Assembly (NCBI RefSeq): GCF_003855255.1
Contig: NZ_CP034072.1
Location: 2,131,238 to 2,195,237 of the forward strand
Reading direction: 5' to 3'
From: Mycolicibacterium nivoides
GTDB taxonomy: Bacteria > Actinomycetota > Actinomycetes > Mycobacteriales > Mycobacteriaceae
DNA: 64,000 nucleotides
This document shows, one piece after another, positions 51,917-61,356 of the stretch. Each line of letters opens with the position of its first letter. Within the stretch, counting starts at the first letter, position 1. Made by a program: the position numbers and the translations under genes. The notes under the pieces are model-generated. The model saw only the letters and a list, made by a program, of their open reading frames with translations, ran no database searches and was not told the origin of the DNA.

Positions 51917-54585
51917 ACGCTGACCACCTGCTGAGCGGCGTCGGCCGCGGGGTGCGCGTTGGCACCGGGTCCCACGGTCGGCAGCGCCACCTCGACACCG
52001 GAGATGTTGATGACGCCGAACTGGGTGAAGTTGAGGAACGGTGTGGCCGAACTGGTGATCTGCACCGTGGCGGTGTGGCCGGGCTCCAGCGTGTAGGCGA
52101 CGGCCTCCATCGGAATGGTGACGGTGTGCTCCTTGCCGTCGAGGGTGACCGGGATGGGAGTGACCACGTTGCCGATCACCTGCCCGGTCTGGTCGTCGAC
52201 GATCTGGGCGTAGACGTGACGGCTGGTGCCGATGCCGGAGTAGGTCATCGTCAGTTCGGGCGCACCGACGATCTGGGTCGCGGTGCCCGACGGCGCGGTC
52301 ACCGTGGTGTTCACCGCGTTCGCCGCCTTGGTGCCGTCGCCGAGCCCGAACGGAATCCCCGCGGCGCCCGGTCCCGAACCGCCGAGGATCGGGACGATCC
52401 CCAGCACGCCACCGCCGCCGGACGCCGTGACCGGGGTGCCGGTGAAATCGGGGTCGGACGGCAGCAGATCGGACGTGTAGTGATCGCCGTTCTGGTCGAT
52501 CCACTGGAACTTCGGAAGGCCGTCGTCCACGTCTTCGCCCTTGTGCTTGACGTAGGTGTCCAGCCAGCTCAGCGTCGCGGTCTGGACCACCTCCGTGCTG
52601 TCACCGGGCGGGGTCTCGCAGTTGCCGTGGCCACCGCAGAACCAGACCATCTTCACCGGCACACCGTTGGCGTCCAGGATCGTCGCGTTGTCGATCGCCT
52701 GCTGCAGCGGGAACAACACGTCGACGGTGCCCTGGATGATCAGCGTCGGAGCGGTGACCTTGTTGACCAGCGCGGTCGGGCCGCTACTGGCCAGGATGGC
52801 CTGCTGCTCGGGGGTGAGGACGCCGAGCAGCGCACCGGTGAAGATGCCGCTGTACAGCTGGCTGTTGATGTTCGCGCCCGACGTCACCAGCGACAGCAGC
52901 AGCAGCGCGGCGTACGACGTCTTGAACGCCCCATTGGGGTACAGCGAACTGTTCAGGGAGTTCCACGAGATCGTCGGGACGATCGCGTCGACCCGGTTGT
53001 CGGTGCCCGCGGTCACCCACTGAATGCCGCCGCCGTATGAAGGGCCCACCATGCCCATGCGCGGGTCATTCACGGCGTCGAGCTGGGTACCGGGCTGCTT
53101 GGCGACGTAGTCGATCAGGGCCGAGACGTCGCGGCCCTCGAAGAACGGATTGTCCAGCTGCAGGATTCCACCCGAGTCGTGCTCGCCGCGCGAATCCCAG
53201 GTGACGACGTTGTAGCCCGCGTTGCGCAACGTGCCGACGCCGGTGGCGCCGCCGGAGTACGGGTTGGTGTCACCCGCACTGGACAGACCCGCGCCGCTGA
53301 AGATCGTGGGGGCCTCGTCCCCTTCCTCAAGCCCCGACGCCGGGAAGTAGTTCATGCTGATCTGCGCGCCGTCGAAGGACGTCACCTTGACCGTGTAGGC
53401 CACCGGGACGCCCGCCGGTGCCAGCTCGCCGACGTCGACATTGACGTCCACCACCTCGGCGTCGCCGATGAGCGGTGCCAGCAGGTCGCTCACGACCGGC
53501 ACCTGGTGGACGATCACCAGCACCTGCGGAACGAACGAGCCCACGATCGGGATCTGTTGCAGCGCAGCGTCGAACGCTGTGGTCTCGGCGACCAGAACAG
53601 TGAACTTCTCGGTGCCGCCGCTGTCGACCACGGTCGCGTAGGGCAGGAACGTGAAGGTCCCGTTGGCCGTGTTGAGCCGCACCTTGCCACCCGCGCTCGG
53701 GTCACCGATCACGGTGTAGGTGAGCGGCAGCCCGCTCGAACTGGTGGCCCCGGTGGTGCCGTGGATGATGCCGTCGGTGATGCCGACCGACGGCGTCGCG
53801 GCGATGCCGCCGGTGGTGCCGACGGATGGCGACACGGCGGCCGTGGAGAACTCCCGACGCGCGGCCGCCAGCAGAACCCACTCGGCAGGCGAATCGGGCG
53901 TGGGTGCGGTCGGCGAATTTCCGGCGAGCGTCCTGGCGATGTCGTCGACGACGGTCTCGATCAAGCCCCGCACGGGGGCCGCGCCTGCAGCAGGCGCTGT
54001 CTCGGCCTTGGTCGTCGCGGTGACCGCCGGTGTCGTTGCGGGTTCGTCAGCCAGACCGGTTTGGACGGCCTCGATCGTCGGCTCGTCATCGGTCGCGCCC
54101 GGCTCCTGAGCGTGATCGCGCAGCAAACGGGGCAGGTTCGGTTTGTCGGACTGGGCCCGCAGCGTCTCGGCGGGCTTGGTGACCTTGGGTTTTTCGATCG
54201 GGGCCGAGTCATTGCCGTGACGGGTCAGGCCGGCCGCCATCGTGGCCTGCGCCTCCGACAGTCGGTCGGTGATCGACTGCACGACGTCGGACTTCGGCGT
54301 CGTCGCGCTGACGCGATGGCGGCCGGATTCACCGAGCTTGGCCGCCCGGTCCTTGATCGCTGCGCGTACCGCGGCCTGCCGCGAAGACTGGGCGCTCTGC
54401 CGGTCCTTGGCTGGGCCCTTCTTGGCGACCGGCGCGGACGGGGACTCCGACGAGGTGTCGCTGGAACCGGGTGATGCCGAGGCGACCGGCGCACCCAGCA
54501 CCTGCCCGCCAAGCACGACAGCCGATCCGACCCCGAGCGCGACCGCCAATCCGCCTACCCGACCGACGTACTTCGCAGCACCCAA
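51913..54585 (-). CDS. Exported S15/CocE-type alpha/beta-hydrolase with repeat-rich N-terminus
   Basis: Large secreted enzyme of about 890 residues. Start TTG 54585 is chosen because GAGGAGG lies 5 bases upstream; ATG 54639 is in frame but has no such site. After a signal-peptide-like helix comes a low-complexity Ser/Ala/Lys region (about residues 35-265), a beta-rich module with TYTVIGDPSAGGKVRLN and GTFTFLPYATVVDSGGTEKF, and then the catalytic domain: Ser516 in MVGPSYGGGIQW, Asp622 in IQGTVDVLF and His653 in FCGGHGNC. A C-terminal jelly-roll resembles PepX. S15/CocE enzymes cleave X-Pro dipeptides or esters; the substrate is unknown. Confidence 0.82.
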   Translation of the reverse strand: MGAAKYVGRVGGLAVALGVGSAVVLGGQVLGAPVASASPGSSDTSSESPSAPVAKKGPAKDRQSAQSSRQAAVRAAIKDRAAKLGESGRHRVSATTPKSDVVQSITDRLSEAQATMAAGLTRHGNDSAPIEKPKVTKPAETLRAQSDKPNLPRLLRDHAQEPGATDDEPTIEAVQTGLADEPATTPAVTATTKAETAPAAGAAPVRGLIETVVDDIARTLAGNSPTAPTPDSPAEWVLLAAARREFSTAAVSPSVGTTGGIAATPSVGITDGIIHGTTGATSSSGLPLTYTVIGDPSAGGKVRLNTANGTFTFLPYATVVDSGGTEKFTVLVAETTAFDAALQQIPIVGSFVPQVLVIVHQVPVVSDLLAPLIGDAEVVDVNVDVGELAPAGVPVAYTVKVTSFDGAQISMNYFPASGLEEGDEAPTIFSGAGLSSAGDTNPYSGGATGVGTLRNAGYNVVTWDSRGEHDSGGILQLDNPFFEGRDVSALIDYVAKQPGTQLDAVNDPRMGMVGPSYGGGIQWVTAGTDNRVDAIVPTISWNSLNSSLYPNGAFKTSYAALLLLSLVTSGANINSQLYSGIFTGALLGVLTPEQQAILASSGPTALVNKVTAPTLIIQGTVDVLFPLQQAIDNATILDANGVPVKMVWFCGGHGNCETPPGDSTEVVQTATLSWLDTYVKHKGEDVDDGLPKFQWIDQNGDHYTSDLLPSDPDFTGTPVTASGGGGVLGIVPILGGSGPGAAGIPFGLGDGTKAANAVNTTVTAPSGTATQIVGAPELTMTYSGIGTSRHVYAQIVDDQTGQVIGNVVTPIPVTLDGKEHTVTIPMEAVAYTLEPGHTATVQITSSATPFLNFTQFGVINISGVEVALPTVGPGANAHPAADAAQQVVSV

Positions 54586-54724
54586 CGCAACCTCCTCGAC
54601 GCGACATCCGGCACCGCCGAACTGTGACCCGCCGCACATTAGCGCGCCGATGTGAGCCAGAAGGTTAGCTTGTCAATTTTTTGCGTCGTCAATTGGGCGG
54701 ACCGACCATTCGAGCCGGTCGGAA

Positions 54725-56767
54725 CTACTGCTCGGGAACGCTCCGCTCGATCTCGTCGAGCCAGATCCGCGCCGACATGTCCGACGGCGCCCGCCAGTCG
54801 CCACGCGGCGACAGGGCACCGCCATGCGACACCTTGGGGCCGTTCGGCAGCGCCGAACGTTTGAATTGCGAGAACGAATAGAACCGCTGCGCGAACACCT
54901 GCAGCCAGTGCCGGATCTCCTTGAGCGAATACGCCGGGCGCTTGTCCTCGGGGAACCCGGCGGGCCAGTCGCCGACGGCCGCGTCATGCCAGGCATGCCA
55001 GGCCAGGAACGCCACCTTCGACGGACGGAACCCGTGGCGCAGCACCTGGAACAACGAAAAATCCTGCAGCGCATAGGGACCGACCTTGGCCTCGCTGCTT
55101 TGGATCTCCTCGTCCTCGCCGGTTGGCACCAGCTCAGGGGTGATCTCGGTGTCCAGCACCGATTGCAGGACCTCGTTCACCTCAACGCCGAACTGGTCCG
55201 AGGAGATCACCCACCGAATCAGATGCTGGATCAGGGTTTTCGGTACCCCGCCATTGACGTTGTAGTGCGACATCTGGTCGCCGACGCCGTAGGTCGACCA
55301 GCCCAGCGCCAGCTCGGACAGGTCCCCGGTGCCGAGCACGATGCCCCCGCGCTGGTTGGCCAGCCGGAACAGATAGTCAGTGCGCAGGCCGGCCTGGACG
55401 TTCTCGAACGTGACGTCGTAGACCTTCTCCCCACGGCCGAACGGATGGTCCATCTCGGTGAGCATCAGCTCGGCGGTGTTCTTGATGTCGATCTCGGCGA
55501 ACGTCACGCCCAGCGCCTCACTCAACCGGATCGCGTTGTTCTTGGTGCGCTCGCCGGTGGCGAAGCCGGGCATGGTGAACGCGAGAATGTCACTACGCGG
55601 ACGGTTTTCCCGATCCATCGCCCGGGCCGCCACGATCAGGGCGTGGGTGGAATCCAGACCGCCGGAGACCCCGATCACCACCTTGGGGTAGTTCAGCGCC
55701 CGCAGTCGCTGCTCCAGACCCGAGACCTGGATGTTGTAGGCCTCGTAGCAATCCTGTTGCAGCCGCGCGGGGTCCGCCGGAACGAACGGGAAACGCTCGA
55801 TCTCGCGCAGCAGCCCGATGTCGCCGGTCGGCGGGTCGAGCTGGAACTCGATGCGGCGGAACGAATCCACAAGACCGCCATGGTGTCTGGCGTTGTCGTC
55901 GAACGTGCCCATCCGCAGCCGCTCGGACCGCAGCAGCTCCAGATCCACGTCGGCCACCGAGCGTCGTTCACCGCGGGGGAAACGTTCGCTCCCTGCGAGC
56001 AACAGCCCGTTCTCCCAGATCATGGTCTGGCCGTCCCAGGCCAGGTCGGTGGTCGACTCCCCCTCACCGGCAGCGGCGTACACGTACGCGGCCAGACACC
56101 GCGACGAAGCCGAACGGGCCAGCAGCGCACGGTCTTCGGCGCGGCCCACGGTGATCGGGCTGCCAGAGAGATTGGCCAGCACCGTCGCACCGGCGAGCGC
56201 GGCCTGCGCACTGGGGGGCACCGGGACGAACATGTCCTCACAGATCTCGACGTGCAGGACCAGTCCGGGAAGGTCGGAGGCCACGAACAGCAGGTCGGGT
56301 CCGAACGGAACCTCCGCGCCGGCCACGCGGATGGTGCCGCGGACGTCGGCGCCGGTGGCCATCTGCCTGCGCTCGTAGAACTCCCGGTAGGTCGGCAGGT
56401 AGGACTTGGGTGCCACGCCGAGCACGGCGCCGCGGTGGATGACGACCGCCGCGTTGTAGATCCGGTGCCGGTGCCGCAGCGGCGCGCCGACCACCAGCAC
56501 CGGTGTCAACACCACCGAGGCCGCGACGATTTCGATGAGCGCCTGTTCCACGGACTCAAGCAGGGCATCCTGCATCAGGATGTCGTCGATCGAGTAGCCC
56601 GACAAGGTCAGCTCGGGGAACACCGCGACGGCCACGCCGTCGTCGTGGCAGGCGTGCGCCAGTCGGAGCACCGATTCCGCGTTCGCCGGCGGATCCGCCA
56701 GCGCCGTGTGATGGGTGCAGGCGGCAACCCGCGCGAATCCGTGGTGGTAGGCGCTGTAGAAGTCCAT
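54725..56767 (-). CDS. nadE: Glutamine-dependent NAD+ synthetase
   Basis: Two-domain enzyme of 680 residues that amidates deamido-NAD, using glutamine-derived ammonia and ATP. The N-terminal nitrilase domain has the triad E52, K121 and C176 ([27 protein letters not shown]), which matches the M. tuberculosis numbering and confirms ATG 56767. The C-terminal synthetase carries [20 protein letters not shown] 56776 and the upstream GTG/TTG frame give extra residues without homology. The gene is divergent from the isochorismatase-fold gene, and together with the sirtuin forms an NAD-linked neighbourhood. Confidence 0.97.
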   Translation of the reverse strand: MDFYSAYHHGFARVAACTHHTALADPPANAESVLRLAHACHDDGVAVAVFPELTLSGYSIDDILMQDALLESVEQALIEIVAASVVLTPVLVVGAPLRHRHRIYNAAVVIHRGAVLGVAPKSYLPTYREFYERRQMATGADVRGTIRVAGAEVPFGPDLLFVASDLPGLVLHVEICEDMFVPVPPSAQAALAGATVLANLSGSPITVGRAEDRALLARSASSRCLAAYVYAAAGEGESTTDLAWDGQTMIWENGLLLAGSERFPRGERRSVADVDLELLRSERLRMGTFDDNARHHGGLVDSFRRIEFQLDPPTGDIGLLREIERFPFVPADPARLQQDCYEAYNIQVSGLEQRLRALNYPKVVIGVSGGLDSTHALIVAARAMDRENRPRSDILAFTMPGFATGERTKNNAIRLSEALGVTFAEIDIKNTAELMLTEMDHPFGRGEKVYDVTFENVQAGLRTDYLFRLANQRGGIVLGTGDLSELALGWSTYGVGDQMSHYNVNGGVPKTLIQHLIRWVISSDQFGVEVNEVLQSVLDTEITPELVPTGEDEEIQSSEAKVGPYALQDFSLFQVLRHGFRPSKVAFLAWHAWHDAAVGDWPAGFPEDKRPAYSLKEIRHWLQVFAQRFYSFSQFKRSALPNGPKVSHGGALSPRGDWRAPSDMSARIWLDEIERSVPEQ

Positions 56768-56824
56768 CGCGCCCATTGTCACCCGAAAAGTGTCAAGATC
56801 GGGTCACTGGGTACCAAATGACGC

Positions 56825-57364
56825 ATGAGTGATACCGCGCTGGTCGTTGTGGACATGCTCAACGCCTACCGGCACGAGGACGCCGAATTGCTGGCACCCA
56901 ACGTGGCAGCGATCGTCGATCCGCTGGTCGGACTGATCGATGACGCGCACGACCGCGAGAATGTGGACCTGATCTACGTCAACGACAACTATGGCGATTT
57001 CACCGCACAGTTCAGTGACATCGTCGCCGCAGCGCTGGCCGGTGAGCACCCGGATCTGGTGCGCCCCATCGCGCCGGCGGACGGCTGCCTGCTGCTGACC
57101 AAGGTGCGCCACAGCGTGTTCTATGCGACCGCACTGGATTACCTGTTGGGCCGGTTGGGCACGCGACGGCTGATACTCGCGGGCCAGGTCACCGAGCAGT
57201 GCATCCTCTACAGCGCGCTCGATGCCTATGTGCGGCATTTCGACGTGGTGATCCCTTCGGACGCAGTGGCGCACATCGATGCCGACCTGGGCGGGGCAGC
57301 GCTGCAGATGATGTGCCGCAACATGAGCGCCGAGATCATGCCCGCGTCCGAATGCCTGGACTGA
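56825..57364 (+). CDS. Isochorismatase-fold cysteine hydrolase
   Basis: Small hydrolase of 179 residues of the isochorismatase/nicotinamidase superfamily. The cysteine triad is complete: D10 (ALVVVDMLNAY), K93 (LLLTKVRHSVF) and C126 (AGQVTEQCILYSALDAY). Nicotinamidases also have a metal-binding DxHxxH region, which I do not see, so amidase specificity is open. It lies between nadE and a sirtuin gene, so nicotinamide or a related amide is tempting but inferred. ATG 56825 has no clear ribosome-binding site. Confidence 0.85.
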   Translation: MSDTALVVVDMLNAYRHEDAELLAPNVAAIVDPLVGLIDDAHDRENVDLIYVNDNYGDFTAQFSDIVAAALAGEHPDLVRPIAPADGCLLLTKVRHSVFYATALDYLLGRLGTRRLILAGQVTEQCILYSALDAYVRHFDVVIPSDAVAHIDADLGGAALQMMCRNMSAEIMPASECLD

Positions 57365-57373
57365 CCGGAGGCC

Positions 57374-57379
57374 TATCCT
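57374..57379 (+). promoter_or_regulatory. Candidate -10 box of the sirtuin gene
   Basis: TATCCT ends 7 bases before GTG 57387, placed for a leaderless transcript. It lies in the 22-bp gap after the isochorismatase-fold gene, so the sirtuin may have its own promoter as well as read-through. Confidence 0.4.
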
Positions 57380-57386
57380 GGCGAGG

Positions 57387-58229
57387 GTGGATGCCCCCGA
57401 ACTCGTCGCCCTACTTCAGGGCCGCCGTCTTGCGGTGCTGACCGGGGCCGGGATGTCGACCGATTCCGGCATCCCCGACTACCGCGGCCCGGATTCCCCG
57501 CCGAGCAATCCGATGACGATCCGGCAGTTCACCTCCGATCCGGTGTTCCGTCAGCGGTACTGGGCCCGCAATCACGTCGGCTGGCGCCACATGGACGAAA
57601 CCCTGCCCAACGCCGGGCACCGTGCCCTGGCCGCGCTGGAATCCACCGGCGTGGTGAGCGGACTGATCACCCAGAACGTGGACCTGCTGCACAGCAAGGC
57701 CGGCAGCCGGTCGGTGGTCAACCTGCACGGCACCTACGCACAGGTGATCTGCCTGGATTGCGGCGCGACCATGGGCCGTGACGAGTTGGCCGCGCTGCTG
57801 GAGGCGGCCAATCCCGGCTTCATCGAACGCGCCGAGTCGGTCGGCGGCATCGCAGTGGCACCCGACGCCGACGCCGTGATCAGTGAGACGGGTTCGTTTG
57901 TCATCGTGGACTGCCCGGTGTGCGGGGGCATGCTCAAACCCGACATCGTCTACTTCGGTGAGAACGTCCCCAAAGACCGTGTCGAACAGGCGTATTCGAT
58001 GGTGGAGGACGCCGAGGCGCTGTTGGTGGCGGGTTCCTCGCTGACCGTGTATTCCGGCTACCGATTCGTCCGGCATGCGGCCGCGCGCAACATCCCGGTG
58101 GGCATCATCAACCGCGGCCCCACCCGCGGCGACGACCAGGCCACGGTCAAGGTCGAAGCGGGCTGTTCGGAGATGTTGACTCTGTTGGCCGGCGAACTCA
58201 GGAGAACGTGCACGGCATCGCCCGGATAG
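57387..58229 (+). CDS. Sir2-family NAD-dependent deacylase (class II, SIRT4-like)
   Basis: Sirtuin of 280 residues that removes acyl groups from lysine using NAD+, releasing nicotinamide. Motifs are [27 protein letters not shown] and the catalytic His114 in NLHGTYAQ. The zinc ligands are C122 and C125 (CLDCG) with C175 and C178 (CPVCGG). The PNAGH segment fits class II. Mycobacterial cobB (about 240 residues) is another class, so this is an additional enzyme. The start GTG 57387 is preceded by a -10 box. Its 3' end overlaps the convergent P450 by 32 bp. Confidence 0.92.
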   Translation: MDAPELVALLQGRRLAVLTGAGMSTDSGIPDYRGPDSPPSNPMTIRQFTSDPVFRQRYWARNHVGWRHMDETLPNAGHRALAALESTGVVSGLITQNVDLLHSKAGSRSVVNLHGTYAQVICLDCGATMGRDELAALLEAANPGFIERAESVGGIAVAPDADAVISETGSFVIVDCPVCGGMLKPDIVYFGENVPKDRVEQAYSMVEDAEALLVAGSSLTVYSGYRFVRHAAARNIPVGIINRGPTRGDDQATVKVEAGCSEMLTLLAGELRRTCTASPG

Positions 58230-59484
58230 CGTGCACGAAGTTGCCCTCCAGGTAGGCGGGCTCCCCCGCGGCGATATCGGGCAGCTGGTGCAACAGCTCA
58301 CCGAAGAGCGCCCGCAACTGCGTCCGGGCGACATGCGCACCCAGGCAGAAGTGGCGGCCGCCGCCCCCGAATCCGAGGTGCGGATTGGGCTTTCGGCTCA
58401 GGTCGAAAACCTCGGGCCGGTCGAACACCTCGGCGTCCCGGTTGCCCGAGGCGTAGAACATCACCACCTTCTCCCCCGCGGCGATCTGCTGTCCACCGAG
58501 TTCGACATCGACGGCCGCGGTGCGCCGGAAGGTCATCACCGGTGTCGCCCACCGGACGAACTCCTCGACCGCACCGCCGATCCGGTCGTCGAAATCCGCC
58601 ATGAGCCAGGCCCTCTGATCGGGGTGGTCGGTGAGCGCCTTGAGCGCGTGGCTGGTGGTCTGGCGCGTGGTGTCGTTGCCCGCCACCGCCAGCAGCACGA
58701 AGAACGCCGCCACCTCGGCATCGGTGAGCCGATCCCCGTCGACCTCAGCGTGCACCAGCGCGCTGATCAGATCATTGCCCGGGTTTTCCCTGCGTTCGGC
58801 GGCAAGCGCATTCGCCACCTGATGCAGGTACATCTGGTTCTGCAGCAGCACCTCGAGCGGGTTGCGCCCGGCCAGATAGACCGGGTCGGCCCAGGACACC
58901 AGTGCGTCGGCGGCGTGTGCCACCCGCTGGCGTTCGGACTCGGGAATCCCGACCATGTCCGACAGCGTGCGGATGGGCAGTTCCTTGGCGCACTGGTCGA
59001 CGAAGTCCACCCCGCTGCCGACTTCCTTGAGCTCGGCCACGATGTCGCGGGCGTTCTCCTTGATCGAGTCTTCGATGCGGGCCACCTGCCGGGGCGTAAA
59101 CGCGGCGTGGACCAGTTTGCGGATCAGTGTGTGCCGCGGCGCGTCCATCGCCAGGAACGACTGTGACGCCTCGAGCAGCTCTTCCGGAACGGATTCGAAC
59201 AGCACCCCTTTGCCCGACAGGAATGTATCGCTGTCCCGGCTGACCGCCACGATGTCGGCGTGCCGGGTAACCGCCCAGAACCCGCGATCGTCGGGATCCT
59301 TCATGAGGGCGTCCTCGACGGGCGGATGCCAGCTGACCGGGCGGGAAGTGCGCAGTTCGGCAAACGTGACTTCACGATCGGCGGCCGTGGTGGCCCAGAA
59401 CTTCCGCGACGACAGGTCGATCGGGTCGTAGGGGCGTGCGGCGGAAGGCCACGAGGGGGCAGATGTGATGGGCGACACAGTCAT
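58198..59484 (-). CDS. Cytochrome P450 monooxygenase
   Basis: P450 of 428 residues. It has an I-helix [12 protein letters not shown], ExxR-type positions within [13 protein letters not shown], and the heme loop [17 protein letters not shown] with Cys380. The loop and overall sequence are of the CYP124/125/142-like sort used for sterol or lipid oxidation, but the exact CYP family cannot be fixed by eye. No ferredoxin or reductase gene is adjacent. ATG 59484 is chosen because a -10 ends 7 bases upstream. A divergent TetR gene and a palindrome in the promoter indicate ligand-controlled expression. Confidence 0.92.
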   Translation of the reverse strand: MTVSPITSAPSWPSAARPYDPIDLSSRKFWATTAADREVTFAELRTSRPVSWHPPVEDALMKDPDDRGFWAVTRHADIVAVSRDSDTFLSGKGVLFESVPEELLEASQSFLAMDAPRHTLIRKLVHAAFTPRQVARIEDSIKENARDIVAELKEVGSGVDFVDQCAKELPIRTLSDMVGIPESERQRVAHAADALVSWADPVYLAGRNPLEVLLQNQMYLHQVANALAAERRENPGNDLISALVHAEVDGDRLTDAEVAAFFVLLAVAGNDTTRQTTSHALKALTDHPDQRAWLMADFDDRIGGAVEEFVRWATPVMTFRRTAAVDVELGGQQIAAGEKVVMFYASGNRDAEVFDRPEVFDLSRKPNPHLGFGGGGRHFCLGAHVARTQLRALFGELLHQLPDIAAGEPAYLEGNFVHAIRAMPCTFS

Positions 59485-59491
59485 GTTGGTG

Positions 59492-59521
59492 ACAATAAGT
59501 CTAGACACTATGTCTAGTCAA
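59492..59521 (-). promoter_or_regulatory. P450 promoter with TetR-type operator in the spacer
   Basis: On the minus strand TTGACT (59521-59516), an 18-bp spacer and TATTGT (59497-59492) form a good promoter, ending 7 bases before ATG 59484. The palindrome CTAGACA-CTA-TGTCTAG (59501-59517) lies inside the spacer and touches the -35. Binding there would exclude RNA polymerase. Confidence 0.7.
59501..59517. promoter_or_regulatory. 17-bp perfect palindrome, probable TetR operator
   Basis: CTAGACA-CTA-TGTCTAG has exact 7-bp arms. It lies between the divergent P450 and TetR genes and within the P450 promoter. It is the only such dyad in the 66-bp gap, so it is the likely binding site of the adjacent regulator. 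Confidence 0.7.
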
Positions 59522-59538
59522 GGTGTGACGAATGCCGA

Positions 59539-59544
59539 TACGCT
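59539..59544 (+). promoter_or_regulatory. Candidate -10 box of the TetR gene
   Basis: TACGCT ends 6 bases before ATG 59551, as for proA. It implies a leaderless transcript and lies 21 bp from the palindrome, so repression of its own gene may be weaker than of the P450. Confidence 0.45.
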
Positions 59545-59550
59545 GAGGGC

Positions 59551-60186
59551 ATGCCATCGGTAACGCGAAAACCGCAGGCCAACCGAGAGGAACGGCGCGA
59601 GCGGATCGAACGCCAACTGCTCGATGCCACCGACCGGCTGATGGCCGACGGCACCAGCTTCACCGAGCTCAGCGTCGACAAACTGGCCACCGAGGCCGGG
59701 ATCTCCCGGGCCAGCTTCTACATCTACTTCGAGGACAAGGGCCACCTGCTACGCCGGCTGGCCACCCAGGTGTTCGGCGATCTGACCCAGGCCGCCCAAC
59801 AATGGTGGAGCGTCGCCGGACGCCGCGACCCCGCCGACGCCCACACCGCCATGTCGGGCATCGTCGCCAGCTATCGGACCCACCAACCGGTGCTGATCGC
59901 GCTCACCGAGATGTCGAGCTATGACCCACTCGTCGCACAGACTTACCGTGAGCTGCTGGCCGGAATCTCCGATCAGCTCACCAAGGTGATCGAGGACGGG
60001 CAGTCCGACGGGTCGATCCGGCCGCAACTCCCTGCCGCCGCCACCGCAAGCACGCTGACGTGGATGGTGGAGCGGACCTGTCATCAGAATCTGCCGTCGC
60101 AGCCGCCGTCCTACGACGCCGAGCTGGCGAACACGATCACCCAGATCGTCTGGGGCGCCCTGTATCTGGAGTCCCCCAAGCTGTGA
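59551..60186 (+). CDS. TetR-family transcriptional regulator
   Basis: Repressor of 211 residues. The N-terminal helix-turn-helix spans about residues 18-62 (RIERQLLDATDRLMADGTSFTEL, then VDKLATEAGISRASFYIYFEDKGHLLRRLA), typical of TetR. The helical C-terminal ligand domain (DAHTAMSGIVASYRTHQPVLIAL onward) is of the TetR_C group. It is divergent from the P450, and a perfect palindrome sits in that promoter. Its probable ligand is the P450 substrate or a related lipid. It is convergent with proB across a hairpin. Confidence 0.92.
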   Translation: MPSVTRKPQANREERRERIERQLLDATDRLMADGTSFTELSVDKLATEAGISRASFYIYFEDKGHLLRRLATQVFGDLTQAAQQWWSVAGRRDPADAHTAMSGIVASYRTHQPVLIALTEMSSYDPLVAQTYRELLAGISDQLTKVIEDGQSDGSIRPQLPAAATASTLTWMVERTCHQNLPSQPPSYDAELANTITQIVWGALYLESPKL

Positions 60187-60233
60187 TTTCGGTGCATCTG
60201 GCGGCGGTGGGCGCCGGTCGATGCACCCAAATC
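60185..60233. terminator. Long dyad between convergent tetR and proB
   Basis: GGTGCATC (60191-60198) and GATGCACC (60220-60227) pair exactly, with GATTT/AAATC extending the stem across one C-C mismatch. The 21-nt loop is GC-rich. It fills the entire gap between two stop codons, so it is a probable bidirectional terminator. No T-tract is present. Confidence 0.55.
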
Positions 60234-60234
60234 G

Positions 60235-61356
60235 CTAGGTGGCGACCAGGTCGTCGGCGTGCACCGCGGGCCGGCGCAGCTCGGCCGGCAGATCCGGTGT
60301 CGAGCGGCCGATGATCGCGGCCAGCTCCGAGGCCTCGTAGGCCACCACGCCACGAGCGACCGTCTGCCCGTCAAGCCCCCGCAGATCCACCACGTCACCG
60401 CCATGGAAGTGACCGGTGACTTCGGTGATCCCGGCCGGCAGCAGCGAGCGACGCTGTTCGACGACCGCGCGCACCGCACCGTCGTCGAGAGTGAGCGCAC
60501 CGTGGGACTCCGCGGCATGGCGAACCCAGAACCGCCGGGCCGACATCCGCTCGGGACGCGGCGCGAACACGGTGCCGACCGAGGCATCGCCGAGGGCGGC
60601 ACCGGCATCCGATGCGGCGGCCAGCAGCACCGGCACCCCGGCATCGGCGGCCAGCAGGGCCGACGACAGCTTCGAGGCCATGCCTCCGGTGCCCAGGTGG
60701 CTACCCCCGCCGGCCACCACTCCATCGAGATCACCCTGCGCGGCGACCTCAGGAATGAAGCGCGCGTTGCCTTTTCGGGGATCGGAATCGTAGAGACCGT
60801 CGATATCGGACAGCAAGATCAGTGCGTCGGCGCCGACCAGCTGGGCCACCAGCGCCGAGAGCCGGTCGTTGTCACCGAACCTGATCTCGTTGGTGGCCAC
60901 GGTGTCGTTCTCGTTGACGATCGCCACGGCGTGCAGGGCGCGCAACCGGTCCAGGGTGCGCTGCGCGTTGTTGTGTTGCACCCGCATCGCGATGTCTTGT
61001 GCGGTCAGCAGAACCTGGCCGACCGTGCGGCTGTAGACGGCGAACGCCGAACTCCACGCGTTGACCAAGGCTACCTGCCCGACGCTGGCGGCGGCCTGTT
61101 TGGTGGCCAGATCCGTTGGGCGCTTGGACAATCCGAGCGGCTCGATACCGGCGGCGATGGCACCCGAGGACACGATCACCAGATCGGAACCGGCTTTCAT
61201 CCGTCCCTCGATGGCCTCGACCAGGACCGCGAGCCGGCCCGCGTCGAAGACACCGGACGGAGTGGTCAACGCAGTGGTGCCGATCTTGACGACGACGCTG
61301 CGCGCGGTCCGAATCGCCTCGCGATGTACCGAGGGCGACGAGTCTGCGCTCGTCAC
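60235..61356 (-). CDS. proB: Glutamate 5-kinase
   Basis: First proline-pathway enzyme, 373 residues: an amino-acid kinase domain (residues about 15-260) and a C-terminal PUA domain (about 285-365). Signatures are [50 protein letters not shown] and [20 protein letters not shown]. The start GTG 61356 overlaps the obg stop (GTGA), so it is the last gene of the rplU-rpmA-obg-proB group. Proline feedback acts on this enzyme in other bacteria. An upstream open frame is a shadow. Confidence 0.97.
   Translation of the reverse strand: MTSADSSPSVHREAIRTARSVVVKIGTTALTTPSGVFDAGRLAVLVEAIEGRMKAGSDLVIVSSGAIAAGIEPLGLSKRPTDLATKQAAASVGQVALVNAWSSAFAVYSRTVGQVLLTAQDIAMRVQHNNAQRTLDRLRALHAVAIVNENDTVATNEIRFGDNDRLSALVAQLVGADALILLSDIDGLYDSDPRKGNARFIPEVAAQGDLDGVVAGGGSHLGTGGMASKLSSALLAADAGVPVLLAAASDAGAALGDASVGTVFAPRPERMSARRFWVRHAAESHGALTLDDGAVRAVVEQRRSLLPAGITEVTGHFHGGDVVDLRGLDGQTVARGVVAYEASELAAIIGRSTPDLPAELRRPAVHADDLVAT

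Noticed and set aside
54824..56821. Open frame of 665 codons antisense to nadE
   Set aside because: nadE on the minus strand has its full set of catalytic residues. The antisense frame has no recognisable motif and typical shadow composition.
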